Positions 36,428 to 45,040 are shown, counted from the stretch's first letter. The stretch is 64,000 nucleotides of DNA from Methylomonas sp. (GCA_026988155.1 JALSLW010000023.1:1-64000); one strand, 5' to 3'. Program-made: numbers and translations. The notes: generated by a model from the letters alone, not told the origin.

Positions 36428-36967
36428 ATGAGTCAATATAAAATTATTTTTACTGGTCCGGTAGGTGCTGGCAAAACGACAGCGATAGATTCGATCAGTG
36501 ATGTGCCTCCGGTTAAAACGGATGCGGTTGCCAGTGATATGACTAAAAATCGAAAAGCCGCCACAACGGTAGCTATGGATTATGGAATAATGAACCTGGA
36601 TGACGGAGAAAAGATTCACCTGTATGGTACACCTGGGCAGGAGCGTTTCGATTTTATGTGGGATATATTAACGGTTGGCGGTATTGGGCTGGTTTTATTA
36701 TTAGATAATACAAGAGCGGACCCATTTAAGGATATGCAGTTTTTTCTTGATTCCTTTAGTGATTTTATTGCAAGCTCAGGTGTGGCGATTGGTGTGACTC
36801 AAATGGATTTGAGCAGTAAGCCAACAATTGACGACTATCACAAACAATTGCAGGGAACAAATTTAAAGCCGGCTGTATTTTCTGTAGATGCCCGTGTTAA
36901 GAGTGATATTTCATTATTGGTACAGGCTCTGCTTTTTTCGCTTGATCCCGTTCTGGAGGAGGCATAG
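36428..36967 (+). CDS. MglA-like small GTPase (COG2229 type)
   Basis: A 179-residue minimal G domain. The P-loop GPVGAGKTT is at residues 10-18, a Thr-containing switch I (KAATTVAMDYG) near 43, and the G3 motif YGTPGQERF near 64-72. The G4 position reads TQMD rather than NKxD, and a G5-like FSVDAR lies near 154. Such GTPases work with roadblock proteins as polarity or motility switches (compare MglA/MglB of Myxococcus). The roadblock gene is two genes downstream. The last codons contain GGAGGAGGC, a strong ribosome site for the gene starting three bases after its stop. Confidence 0.85.
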   Translation: MSQYKIIFTGPVGAGKTTAIDSISDVPPVKTDAVASDMTKNRKAATTVAMDYGIMNLDDGEKIHLYGTPGQERFDFMWDILTVGGIGLVLLLDNTRADPFKDMQFFLDSFSDFIASSGVAIGVTQMDLSSKPTIDDYHKQLQGTNLKPAVFSVDARVKSDISLLVQALLFSLDPVLEEA

Positions 36968-36970
36968 ATC

Positions 36971-37606
36971 ATGAGTAATTATGATTTAGTTGATGGTCTG
37001 TTTCTTTATCCGACCCCTAGCGGGGCTTATTTTGCGGTTGCTTCGCCTGAAGATGGAAGGTCAAGAAATTTTATAAAGCGATTGTTAGAGCTTCCTGAAA
37101 CCCCGCCTTTAAATGTAAAAACGTTAATGAATCTAATGGGGGAGAAGAGTGAGAGTAAAGCGCTGGATTTGCTTCGCCATTGTCAAAAGATAGGCTGGGT
37201 TCAAGGTGTTGAAAGCAAGATTGAATCTCCGCAGGGCCTATTAGATGAAATATTGCCAGATTTGCTAAAAAAAGTGTCTGAAACTGAAAAAGTGCTGCTA
37301 GCTGATGAGCATGGATTTTATTGGGCGCGTAGCGGCTTTCCCCATGAGGTGGCTGAAGAGCTGTCTGCATTGAGTGCAGAAATAGCAACAGTGCATAGAA
37401 AGCGGTCTGGTCTTTTGGTAAAAAACTTGGGCATAGAAAGCTATGCGTGGGCAATTGTAGATGCTTTTGGCAATAGTCAGACAGGTTTCTGGCCTATACA
37501 CATTGGAGGAAACCGGCTGGTTATCATTATCTCTGGTATTCCGCATTTTAATCAGCCAGATTTTGTAACACTTATTTGGGCATTAAGCATTCGTTATGCA
37601 AAGTAA
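36971..37606 (+). CDS. unknown cytoplasmic protein between GTPase and roadblock genes
   Basis: A 211-residue protein that starts 3 bases after the GTPase stop with a very strong ribosome site. The N-terminal 80 residues contain a helical segment that could be a small winged-helix-type unit (PLNVKTLMNLMGEKSESKALDLLRHCQKIGWV). From about 95, the pattern LLADEHGFYWARSGFPHEVAEELSALSAEIATVH followed by GGNRLVIIISG looks like a degenerate roadblock/LC7 fold. If so, the operon encodes two roadblock-type partners. This fold call is by eye and uncertain. Confidence 0.6.
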   Translation: MSNYDLVDGLFLYPTPSGAYFAVASPEDGRSRNFIKRLLELPETPPLNVKTLMNLMGEKSESKALDLLRHCQKIGWVQGVESKIESPQGLLDEILPDLLKKVSETEKVLLADEHGFYWARSGFPHEVAEELSALSAEIATVHRKRSGLLVKNLGIESYAWAIVDAFGNSQTGFWPIHIGGNRLVIIISGIPHFNQPDFVTLIWALSIRYAK

Positions 37607-37652
37607 GTTACAATGTTGATTTTTTATAATTTTTTAACTATAAGGTATTAGT

Positions 37653-38015
37653 ATGAGAGCAGATATGCTTACCTCGGTTTTAGCCGAGCTTAATGGGACT
37701 TCGGCTGATATTGAAGCTTCTGGCGTTATATCGACTGATGGCTTGATGATGGCGTCAGTATTGCCAGCGGGTTTGGATGAGGATCGGGTTGGCGCAATGA
37801 GTGCGGCAATGCTGTCGTTAGGAGACAGAACGGCTCAGGAGCTAAATAGAGGAGGTTTGGAGCAAGTTCTTATTAAGGGTGACAGCGGTTATGTTTTAAT
37901 GACTTATGCTGGTGATGAAGCAGTTTTAACCGTCATGGCAAAGCCAAATGCAAAATTGGGGCTGATTTTTCTAGATGTGAAAAGAGCCGCTGAAAGTATT
38001 ACAGAACTGCTTTAA
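37653..38015 (+). CDS. roadblock/LC7-domain protein (MglB-like)
   Basis: A 120-residue protein that is a single roadblock/LC7 domain. It shows LAELNGTSADIEASGVISTDGLMMASVLP at residues 7-35, the helix VGAMSAAMLSLGDRTAQELN, and the strands LEQVLIKGDSGYVLMTYAGDEAVLTVMAKP. In Myxococcus the homologous MglB activates the MglA GTPase and sets cell polarity. Here it ends the operon that includes the 36428 GTPase. AAGGT six bases before ATG is its ribosome site. A run of eight G follows at 38042-38049. Confidence 0.88.
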   Translation: MRADMLTSVLAELNGTSADIEASGVISTDGLMMASVLPAGLDEDRVGAMSAAMLSLGDRTAQELNRGGLEQVLIKGDSGYVLMTYAGDEAVLTVMAKPNAKLGLIFLDVKRAAESITELL

Positions 38016-38266
38016 TGAGCGTTATTATTTTAGTTCTTGGCGGGGGGGGCAAAGAGTGTAAGGCGCTGAATAAAATTTATTTTTCAATAGATTAAGGTCT
38101 TTTGAAGATGGTTTTCAACTCAGCTGGTTGCTGGAGCAAGGCGTCAATTTGTTGTGATTTGCATTCCAAAACCCACTAAAAAGATAAACAAAAAAGCATA
38201 TGTCTTCTATATTTGAAATATGAAGATAATGCATATTTGTTTACTTGGGTTGGATGGGAGTTTTTT

Positions 38267-38743
38267 ATGATCAGTGACATGAGGCCTGAAGATATTGTTG
38301 GTGATTATAAGGAAGCTACACTGAATCTATATCAATCAATTTCTAGAAAAGTTTTATATACGGAGATTGAAACGCCCTATCCAGACGGTAAGTTAATTGT
38401 CTCTACTACCACCCCGGGTGGAGTAATTACTCACGTCAATCAATCATTTATAGAAATGTCTGGATTTACTGAAGAAGAATTAATCGGTGCACCGCATGCC
38501 ATTCTTCGGCACCCCGATATGCCCCCTGCCGCTTTTCAGGATTTATGGGATACTGTAAGGCGATGTGAAAAATGGCAGGGGTTTGTAAAAAACCTGCGCA
38601 AAGACGGTGGGTTTTATTGGGTGAAGGCAACTGTCATTCCGAATATTAGGAATGGCAAGCTCGTTTCCTATACTTCGGTTCGCAGAAAGCCTTCTCGAAG
38701 CAAGGTGGAAGAATGCATAAAGCTCTATCCAACACTATTTTAA
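38267..38743 (+). CDS. Aer-like PAS-domain protein
   Basis: The start is taken as ATG 38267 with GGGAG six bases before; the TTG 54 bases upstream is less likely. The roughly 158-residue product is essentially one PAS domain of the Aer type: GGVITHVNQSFIEMSGFTEEELIGAPHAILRHPDMPPAAFQDLWDTVRRCEKWQGFVKNLRKDG, broken here into its usual PAS motifs (FIEMSGF, ILRHPDMPP, YWVKATVIP). Aer PAS domains bind FAD and sense redox. It has no HAMP or signalling domain, so it must act through a partner. It starts about 250 bases after the roadblock gene, with a 13-base gap to the next gene. Confidence 0.82.
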   Translation: MISDMRPEDIVGDYKEATLNLYQSISRKVLYTEIETPYPDGKLIVSTTTPGGVITHVNQSFIEMSGFTEEELIGAPHAILRHPDMPPAAFQDLWDTVRRCEKWQGFVKNLRKDGGFYWVKATVIPNIRNGKLVSYTSVRRKPSRSKVEECIKLYPTLF

Positions 38744-38756
38744 TGCGGAGACTCTA

Positions 38757-39503
38757 ATGTCATTTGTTTTTACAGTGAGTCCGGACTTTACTCCTGAGCA
38801 TCTGTCTGGTTGGTATATTTTTAATACATGGATTCAGAAGCAGACGGATAGCGCCATTCATTTGGAAATGTATAATGATTTTCATAGCCAAAGAGAAGCT
38901 ATACAAAATGATGTAATCGATTTGATATACGCAAACCCATTTGATGCGGCTATGCTAGTGCGTGAAAAAGGCTTTCAGCCTTTGGTGAAAGCGTCTGGAG
39001 AATCTGATGAAGCACTTATTGCGGTTAATGCTGGGAATTCAGTTGAGGATGTTTCTCATTTGAAGTTGGGAGTAAAGGTTGCATATACTGATGACCCTGA
39101 TGTCAGGATGATGGGTATGATAATGCTAGAGCCGGCTGATTTGGATGCAGGCAGGATAAATTCTGTTTTATCTGATACCTATGTTGTAGTTGCAAAGCAT
39201 TTGTTAAAGAATGAGGCTGATGCGGGGATATTCCTGGCTGAGGCGTATGATGATCTTTCTTCAATAATAAAAAAACAGCTCAAGGTTCTAGTTAGGAGTC
39301 AGATCGGTGTTGTTCATCATTCTTTAATGATCGGCCCCAGATTGCTGGACAAAAAAGAACAGTTTCAGAAAATTTTAGTTGAAATGCATGAAGATGAAAA
39401 AGGGCTGGGTGTATTGAATAGCCTTGGTTTCAGCGCCTGGGAAAAAGTAGAAGATGATGAAATGGAGTTTATGATTGATTTGATGGATACACTATCAACC
39501 TAA
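38757..39503 (+). CDS. PhnD-like ligand-binding protein without signal peptide
   Basis: A 248-residue protein similar in layout to phosphate/phosphonate-type periplasmic binding proteins (PhnD/SsuA class): VSPDFTPEHLSGWYIFNTWIQKQT, then DLIYANPFDAAMLVREKGFQPLVKA, then KLGVKVAYTDDPDVRMMG. It starts MSFVFTVSP, so there is no export signal and it should be cytoplasmic. It lies 13 bases after the PAS gene. A cytoplasmic binding-protein fold next to a PAS sensor and a GTPase/roadblock operon suggests ligand sensing rather than transport. The ligand is unknown. Confidence 0.72.
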   Translation: MSFVFTVSPDFTPEHLSGWYIFNTWIQKQTDSAIHLEMYNDFHSQREAIQNDVIDLIYANPFDAAMLVREKGFQPLVKASGESDEALIAVNAGNSVEDVSHLKLGVKVAYTDDPDVRMMGMIMLEPADLDAGRINSVLSDTYVVVAKHLLKNEADAGIFLAEAYDDLSSIIKKQLKVLVRSQIGVVHHSLMIGPRLLDKKEQFQKILVEMHEDEKGLGVLNSLGFSAWEKVEDDEMEFMIDLMDTLST

Positions 39504-39520
39504 TGCTGGAGCGATAAAGG

Positions 39521-39751
39521 CTAGCGTAATTTTTTAACGCAGACAAACTTATTGTCAGCTGTCAATTCCATTTCAAAATATCCGGCAACTCCTTCCTTGG
39601 TCAAGAAGGTTTGGATGTTTCTGGCGGGGAAAGAAATTCTTCGGCCATCATCGGCAAGCACGGATATATTTTTAGCATCTCCCTGATAGACCTGTAGATA
39701 TTGGCTGTAAGATAGCCTTAAAGAAAATCGTATGAATTGATGTGGTCTCAT
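39521..39751 (-). CDS. DUF2835 family small protein
   Basis: A roughly 76-residue protein from ATG 39751 (the TTG six bases earlier is less likely). The sequence QFIRFSLRLSYSQYLQVYQGDAKNI, then RRISFPARNIQTFLTKEGVAGYFEMEL, matches the DUF2835 pattern of short gammaproteobacterial proteins. No signal peptide or membrane helix. The family function is unknown. It lies between the PhnD-like gene (converging) and an inverted repeat at 39775-39807. Confidence 0.75.
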   Translation of the reverse strand: MRPHQFIRFSLRLSYSQYLQVYQGDAKNISVLADDGRRISFPARNIQTFLTKEGVAGYFEMELTADNKFVCVKKLR

Positions 39752-39774
39752 TTTCAATTTAACAGGTGGTTGGA

Positions 39775-39807
39775 ATCTCTCAAGGCAGGCAAGCCCTTGA
39801 GAGATTT
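39775..39807. terminator. 12-bp stem hairpin between two small minus-strand genes
   Basis: AATCTCTCAAGG (39775-39786) pairs perfectly with CCTTGAGAGATT (39796-39807) around a nine-base loop. On the plus strand it is followed by TT. In the minus direction it lies 35 bases past the stop of the 51-residue membrane protein gene and is likely its terminator, though the U-run is poor. Confidence 0.6.
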
Positions 39808-39841
39808 TAACATGACATTATATATTTACGCATATTAGTCG

Positions 39842-39997
39842 CTACGCTTTTGATAGTTTACGACTTGCATTGATGTTGCTGGAAATTGCAGCTGATGCGA
39901 ATAATGTTGATGAAATGATAAATTCTCCGGAGATAAATCCAAACAGTCCTGTGATAAACATTAGTCCAGTTAAAATATCTTTTTTAAAGTCGCTCAT
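39842..39997 (-). CDS. 51-residue hydrophobic membrane protein
   Basis: This small gene has an ATG at 39997 preceded by AAGGA nine bases away, and ends at TAG 39842. The product starts MSDFKKDILTGLMFITGLFG and is largely hydrophobic (FISGEFIISSTLFASAAISS), ending in a short basic tail (NASRKLSKA). One long or two short membrane helices are possible. The good ribosome site and the hairpin just beyond support it as a real gene. No family was recognised. Confidence 0.55.
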   Translation of the reverse strand: MSDFKKDILTGLMFITGLFGFISGEFIISSTLFASAAISSNINASRKLSKA

Positions 39998-40420
39998 ATC
40001 AAAAAATCCTTGGTTAAATAGTGATGAAGGTGTATTTTATTTGAAATACGAGATAACTATAGTTGACGTTATGATGGTAAACAATGGGTGTAATTAATGA
40101 TAGTTTGTTTCTTGATTGGTAACAAATTGTCATAATTTATTCATAATGCTCAGGTAGTATGGCATCCCTTTTTTGTTTCTCAAAAGACCAATAAGCTGAT
40201 GCGTTGGGAAAACCTATTGGTTTATATAGCGCTTTTTAGGATTTGAACAGTCTTTTCATTAATGTTCTTCAGTATTGATTTGACAGTAAAATATCAAGAA
40301 AAGCAGTGTTTTACCTGTTACAGGTTTTATGCTTCATAGAGATTGTAAATAGAAAAATATCTGCTTCATTCTCTCTTGGGTATTGACGATGGATCATTAA
40401 CCCTTTAGAATTGATAAGTT
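39998..40420. other. intergenic promoter region upstream of yceD-rpmF-plsX
   Basis: 423 bases separate the divergent small membrane-protein gene from yceD. No gene was found. A TTGACA at 40280-40285 could be a -35 box for yceD, but no good -10 follows at the right distance. GTATTT...AAATAC (40033-40050), a six-base inverted repeat, lies on the side of the minus-strand gene and might be an operator. Confidence 0.35.
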
Positions 40421-40933
40421 ATGTTAGATCGATTACCAATTCTTATAGATCCATTGAGTTTTGCTGAAAGAGGCAAGAGGCTTTTGGGTACAATCAAGAT
40501 AAATGAATTATCCCGTTTATCTGAGGTTTTACTCGATAACTCCGGTGAAATAGAAGTTGACCTTGCTTTTGATAAAGAAGGAAGGGTGCCCGTTATTGTA
40601 GGTAAAATTAAAGCAAATCTAATTGCTGAGTGTCAGTCGTGCTTAAAGCAGGTCGTTCTACCCATCGACAAGCATTTTAAATTAGGTATGGTTACCTCAG
40701 AAGAGCAGGCGGATAGGTTGGCTGGTGAGTGCGAACCACTGTTTTTACAGGATGAGAAAGTTTCACTGAATGAACTTGTTGAAGATGAATTGCTATTAGC
40801 ATTGCCTGATTTTCCAAAACATTCAGATGTCTGTGTTGAACGTGGAAGAGATGAGGCAGTGAATGAGCACGAAGAGATAGATTCTAACAACCCGTTTTCT
40901 GTTTTGGCTAAACTAAAAAATACTGGAGATTAA
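40421..40933 (+). CDS. yceD: YceD family protein (DUF177)
   Basis: A 170-residue acidic protein with the YceD features: [22 protein letters not shown] near residues 67-88 (CxxC), and [21 protein letters not shown] near 123, with a third and fourth cysteine-containing element. Plant and bacterial YceD homologues take part in 23S rRNA or ribosome maturation. Here it directly precedes rpmF by 2 bases, which is the conserved order yceD-rpmF-plsX in gammaproteobacteria. Confidence 0.93.
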   Translation: MLDRLPILIDPLSFAERGKRLLGTIKINELSRLSEVLLDNSGEIEVDLAFDKEGRVPVIVGKIKANLIAECQSCLKQVVLPIDKHFKLGMVTSEEQADRLAGECEPLFLQDEKVSLNELVEDELLLALPDFPKHSDVCVERGRDEAVNEHEEIDSNNPFSVLAKLKNTGD

Positions 40934-40935
40934 AA

Positions 40936-41115
40936 ATGGCTGTACAAAAAAGTAAAGTAACACGTTCAAGACGCGGACAGCGTCGTTCACATGACACATT
41001 GACAAGCAAAACCTTGTCTCAAGACCCTATGACAGGAGAAACTCACTTGCGTCATCATATGACGCCTGATGGTGTATTTAAAGGTCGTCAAATAGTTTTA
41101 AATGATGAGGATTAA
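40936..41115 (+). CDS. rpmF: 50S ribosomal protein L32
   Basis: A 59-residue product, [20 protein letters not shown] followed by a basic middle and ending [10 protein letters not shown], which is clearly bacterial L32. It lacks the cysteine pairs, as in the zinc-free form. ATG 40936 lies 2 bases after the yceD stop with GGAG before it. A 159-base gap to plsX follows and may hold a second promoter. Confidence 0.96.
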   Translation: MAVQKSKVTRSRRGQRRSHDTLTSKTLSQDPMTGETHLRHHMTPDGVFKGRQIVLNDED

Positions 41116-41274
41116 AATTCCTGTAAATTAATGCTGGCTTATACTGGCTAGCACTTTACAGTTTTTGATTATCTCAGGGCGCGTGTGCGAAATTATTTCT
41201 TGCACGTTCCTCACTGATTTTGCCGGTCTAGATCTAGATCGGTTTCTATTAAATTTTCTGGAGTTGACCCTGGC

Positions 41275-42303
41275 GTGAGCTTAACAATTGCTATTGATGC
41301 GATGGGTGGGGATTTCGGTCCTCAAGTAACCATTCCTGCGGCTTTGAAATGCTTAAAATATAATTCTGATTTAAGCATTATTCTGGTTGGGGATGAGCTC
41401 GTTTTGAATGAGTTGCTGGCTGATGATTTGGCTAAATATAAAGATAGGCTGCTGGTAAAGCATGCTTCTCAGCAGGTTGAAATGGATGAAAAACCTCAGA
41501 ATGCATTAAGAAGTAAAAAAGACTCTTCAATGCGGATTGCTATTAATTTAGTTCGTGACTGTGAGGCTGATGCCTGTGTCAGTGCCGGAAATACCGGAGC
41601 GTTAATGGCAATAGCCCGATTTGTACTTAAGATGATCCCCGGGATAGATAGGCCCGCCATCATTTCTACCCTGCCTTCGACTTTTGGTCATACTCATATT
41701 CTTGACCTGGGTGCTAATGTTGACTGTACAGCCGAACACTTATATCAATTTGCAATTATGGGCGAAGAAGTCGTTAAAGCTGTTGAGCATATTCCTTTAC
41801 CTAAAATTGGTCTGCTAAATATTGGTGAGGAAGATATGAAAGGGAATGGCCAGGTTAAAGCCGCTGCAAAGCTTCTGGAGGCTTCTTCTTTAAATTACGT
41901 TGGCTATGTCGAAGGCAATTCAATTAATGCTGGCAGTGAAAAGGTTGATTTAATTGTTACGGATGGCTTTGTTGGAAATGTGGCGCTTAAATCAATTGAA
42001 GGTGCTGCAAAAATGATTGCAACTAAGTTGAAAGAGGCTTTTTCAAAAAATATTTTTACTAAGATTGCTGCCTTGGCGGCATACCCGGTGCTAAAACTGT
42101 TCAAACAGAGTATTGACCCCAGAATGTATAATGGCGCCAGTTTTATTGGCTTGCGAGGCTTGGTTGTTAAAAGCCATGGTGGAGCAGATGAATTGGCATT
42201 TGAAACAGCTATTCATTTGGCTGAAGTGGAAATAGAGCAGAATGTTACGAAAAAAATAAGTGATAAAGTTGCTGCTACTTTGAAAGAAAGAGAGAGCGAA
42301 TGA
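41275..42303 (+). CDS. plsX: phosphate acyltransferase PlsX
   Basis: A 342-residue PlsX, GTG start. It makes acyl-phosphate from acyl-ACP for phospholipid synthesis. Family segments are clear: [19 protein letters not shown] near the N-terminus, [27 protein letters not shown] near 102, [14 protein letters not shown] near 139, and [16 protein letters not shown] near 228. It overlaps fabH by 4 bases (ATGA), so the two are coupled. Peripheral membrane protein. Confidence 0.97.
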   Translation: MSLTIAIDAMGGDFGPQVTIPAALKCLKYNSDLSIILVGDELVLNELLADDLAKYKDRLLVKHASQQVEMDEKPQNALRSKKDSSMRIAINLVRDCEADACVSAGNTGALMAIARFVLKMIPGIDRPAIISTLPSTFGHTHILDLGANVDCTAEHLYQFAIMGEEVVKAVEHIPLPKIGLLNIGEEDMKGNGQVKAAAKLLEASSLNYVGYVEGNSINAGSEKVDLIVTDGFVGNVALKSIEGAAKMIATKLKEAFSKNIFTKIAALAAYPVLKLFKQSIDPRMYNGASFIGLRGLVVKSHGGADELAFETAIHLAEVEIEQNVTKKISDKVAATLKERESE

Positions 42304-43268
42304 AACGTTGTTCAAAAGTAATTGGTACCGGAGGCTATTTGCCCGAAACCGTACGGACTAATGAAGATATTTCAAAGTTGGTTGATACTACTGATGAATG
42401 GATTGTTGAACGGACCGGAATAAAGACTCGGCGTATTGCCGGGCCAGAAGAAAGCGCCGCAAGTATGGCCGAAATCGCCGCTCTGCAGGCCATAGAAATG
42501 TCAGGGACTGAAGCTGGCGAAATAGATTTGATCATTGTTGCAACAGGATCTCCTGATAGGGTTTATCCAAGTACTGCCTGTATGCTTCAGCACAGGCTGG
42601 AAATCCAGAACTGTGTATCATTTGATATTCAGGCTGCCTGTTCCGGGTCTATTTTTGCATTGAGCATTGCGGATCAATATATAAAGTCAGGTGCTGCAGA
42701 TAAGGTGCTTATCGTTGGGACAGAAATCTGTTCACGGCTGATCGACTGGACTGACAGAGGAACATGCATTTTGTTTGGTGATGGAGCGGGGGCCGTGCTT
42801 TTGGATTCATCGGACACATTTGGCATATTATCTACACATATTCATTCGGATGGTGCATTTGAAGATTTGCTTTATTGCCCTAATCCTCAGGTGGCTACTG
42901 ATTCAAATATTAACGAGAAAGGCTTTATAACCATGAAAGGTAATGAGGTGTTTAAAGTTGCAGTCAATACCCTGGGACGTATTGTTGACGAAACGCTGGC
43001 CGCAAATGGTTTGGATAAATCTGACATAGACTGGCTTGTCCCCCATCAGGCCAATACCAGAATTATTGCAGCCACCGCAAGAAAATTGAAAATGTCCATG
43101 GATCAAGTGGTTCTGACACTTGAAAATCAAGGCAATACCTCTTCCGCTTCTGTGCTTTTAGCTTTAAATGAAGCAGTAAGAGATGGACGGATTAAACGGG
43201 GGCAGCTTATTTTGCTGGAAGCATTTGGTGCTGGGTTTACATGGGGTTCAGCATTAATTAAGTATTAG
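42300..43268 (+). CDS. fabH: beta-ketoacyl-ACP synthase III
   Basis: A 322-residue FabH that condenses acetyl-CoA with malonyl-ACP to start fatty acid synthesis. The active-site triad is visible: Cys in [13 protein letters not shown] (about 113), His in VPHQANTRI (about 249), Asn in [11 protein letters not shown] (about 279). It starts in the last codons of plsX and ends shortly before a very strong terminator-like hairpin at 43278-43330. Confidence 0.97.
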   Translation: MKRCSKVIGTGGYLPETVRTNEDISKLVDTTDEWIVERTGIKTRRIAGPEESAASMAEIAALQAIEMSGTEAGEIDLIIVATGSPDRVYPSTACMLQHRLEIQNCVSFDIQAACSGSIFALSIADQYIKSGAADKVLIVGTEICSRLIDWTDRGTCILFGDGAGAVLLDSSDTFGILSTHIHSDGAFEDLLYCPNPQVATDSNINEKGFITMKGNEVFKVAVNTLGRIVDETLAANGLDKSDIDWLVPHQANTRIIAATARKLKMSMDQVVLTLENQGNTSSASVLLALNEAVRDGRIKRGQLILLEAFGAGFTWGSALIKY

Positions 43269-43277
43269 AGAGGCAAT

Positions 43278-43330
43278 CTAAAGGCACAAAGAGCAAGTGT
43301 ATTGCTCTTTGTGCCTTTAGCCTTTTGCCT
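43278..43330 (+). terminator. strong intrinsic terminator/attenuator between fabH and fabD
   Basis: A perfect 19-base-pair stem, CTAAAGGCACAAAGAGCAA (43278-43296) with its exact reverse complement at 43302-43320, has a five-base loop. CCTTTTGCCTGTTTTTTT follows. It starts 10 bases after the fabH stop and lies 25 bases before the fabD ATG, inside an otherwise continuous fab gene order. Confidence 0.85.
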
Positions 43331-43354
43331 GTTTTTTTAAATAAAGAAATTATT

Positions 43355-44317
43355 ATGAGCGAACAAAATTATAATTTAGCTTTTGTTTTTCCTGGGCAGG
43401 GTTCGCAGTCGGTTGGCATGCTATCTGAATTAGCAGGAGCTTTTCCATTAGTTAAGCAGGTGTTTGAGCAGGCATCAGACTGTTTGGCCTTTGATTTATG
43501 GAAATTGGTTCAGCAGGGGGCTATTGAGGACTTAAATCAGACGCATAATACTCAGCCAGCTATGTTAGCCGCGGGTGTGGCTATGTGGCGTGTATGGTGT
43601 GAGCAGACTGATGTAAGGCCTGGCTGGATGGCAGGACACAGTTTGGGTGAATATAGTGCATTGGTCTGTTCTGAAGCAATTAGCTTTGAAGATGGAGTAT
43701 CTTTAGTTGCTGAGCGTGGCCGACTGATGCAGGAGGCTGTGCCGGTGGGAGTGGGTGCAATGGCAGCAATTATAGGTCTGGAAGATCACGTAGTTGTTAA
43801 AATCTGTGCTGACAATGCAGAAAATGAAGTTGTTTCTGCTGTCAATTTCAATGCTCCAGGTCAAGTGGTAATTGCTGGGCATGCTGATGCGGTTGTCAGA
43901 GCAATGGCAGCTGCTAAAGCGACGGGAGCTAAACGGGCACTGAAATTGCCAGTAAGCGTGCCGTCTCATTGTGCCTTAATGATGAGTGCTGCAGAAAACC
44001 TGGCTGAGACGCTTAAAGGTATACATATTGATATTCCAAATAAGACAATAATTCATAATGTAGATGTCGCATCTCATAATGCGGCGGAAGTTATTAGGAA
44101 TGCATTAAAGGAGCAGTTATTTAAACCTGTGCGCTGGGTGGATGGAATTAAATATATGCATGATCAAAATGTAGTGAATTTTGTTGAATGCGGCCCCGGC
44201 AAAGTTTTGATGGGGCTTAATAGACGCATTGTAAAACAGGCTAATCATATGACTATGTATGATCCGACAACATTAGAAAAGACAATTGATCAATTAAGTG
44301 GGGCGTTTGATGGATAA
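43355..44317 (+). CDS. fabD: malonyl-CoA:ACP transacylase
   Basis: A 320-residue FabD from ATG 43355 (the 43325 start would run into the terminator U-run). It transfers malonyl from CoA to ACP. Visible landmarks are FVFPGQGSQSVGMLSEL at the N-terminus, the nucleophile motif GHSLGEYSAL near 94, and SVPSHCALM near 200 with the catalytic His. The end overlaps fabG by 8 bases. Confidence 0.97.
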   Translation: MSEQNYNLAFVFPGQGSQSVGMLSELAGAFPLVKQVFEQASDCLAFDLWKLVQQGAIEDLNQTHNTQPAMLAAGVAMWRVWCEQTDVRPGWMAGHSLGEYSALVCSEAISFEDGVSLVAERGRLMQEAVPVGVGAMAAIIGLEDHVVVKICADNAENEVVSAVNFNAPGQVVIAGHADAVVRAMAAAKATGAKRALKLPVSVPSHCALMMSAAENLAETLKGIHIDIPNKTIIHNVDVASHNAAEVIRNALKEQLFKPVRWVDGIKYMHDQNVVNFVECGPGKVLMGLNRRIVKQANHMTMYDPTTLEKTIDQLSGAFDG

Positions 44318-45038
44318 GAAAGTAGCTTTAGTAACAGGTGCCAGTCGTGGAATAGGCCGGGCAATTGCTGAGCAGTTGGTTGCAGATGGATTTTTTGTAG
44401 TTGGTACAGCAACCAGTGATAATGGTGCAGATGCAATATCTGCCTATTTGTCAGAAAATGGTAAAGGTATAAAGTTAAATGTTGCAGATGCTGATTCGAT
44501 AGCCGAAGTGATAAAAACAATTGCCGAAGAATATGCAGCACCTGCTGTGCTAGTTAATAATGCTGGAATAACGCGCGATAATTTATTGATGCGTATGAAA
44601 GATGATGAATGGAATGATATTATCACTACCAATTTAACGTCTATTTTTCGTATGAGCAAAGCGGTATTACGTGGCATGATGAAGGCTAAAACAGGTAGAA
44701 TTATCAATATTTCTTCTGTAGTCGGGGCAACGGGCAATGCCGGCCAAACAAATTACGCGGCCTCTAAAGCAGGAATGATTGGTTTTGCAAAATCCATGGC
44801 TAAAGAGGTTGGGTCGCGAAACATCACTGTAAACACTGTTGCTCCCGGGTTTATTGATACAGATATGACCAAAGAATTGGCTGATGAACATAAAAAAGCA
44901 CTAATGAGTTCAATTGCTTTGGCTCGACTGGGTGACCCTAAGGAAATTGCTCATGCAGTCTCATTTTTGGCTTCAGAAGGTGCATCTTACGTGACGGGGG
45001 AAACAATTCACGTAAATGGCGGTATGTTTATGTCTTAG
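44310..45038 (+). CDS. fabG: 3-oxoacyl-ACP reductase
   Basis: A 242-residue short-chain dehydrogenase from ATG 44310, which overlaps the fabD stop by 8 bases. The NADPH loop GASRGIGRAIA lies near 11-21, NNAG near 85, the catalytic Ser in INISSVVG near 133, and YAASK near 149. It reduces 3-oxoacyl-ACP in the elongation cycle. The GTG 12 bases upstream is an alternative start but has no better ribosome site. Confidence 0.96.
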   Translation: MDKKVALVTGASRGIGRAIAEQLVADGFFVVGTATSDNGADAISAYLSENGKGIKLNVADADSIAEVIKTIAEEYAAPAVLVNNAGITRDNLLMRMKDDEWNDIITTNLTSIFRMSKAVLRGMMKAKTGRIINISSVVGATGNAGQTNYAASKAGMIGFAKSMAKEVGSRNITVNTVAPGFIDTDMTKELADEHKKALMSSIALARLGDPKEIAHAVSFLASEGASYVTGETIHVNGGMFMS

Positions 45039-45040
45039 TG

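Noticed and set aside
38042-38049. G8 tract after the roadblock gene considered as a phase-variation site
   Set aside because: It lies after a stop and about 215 bases before the next start, with no promoter boxes placed around it; too short and not well positioned.
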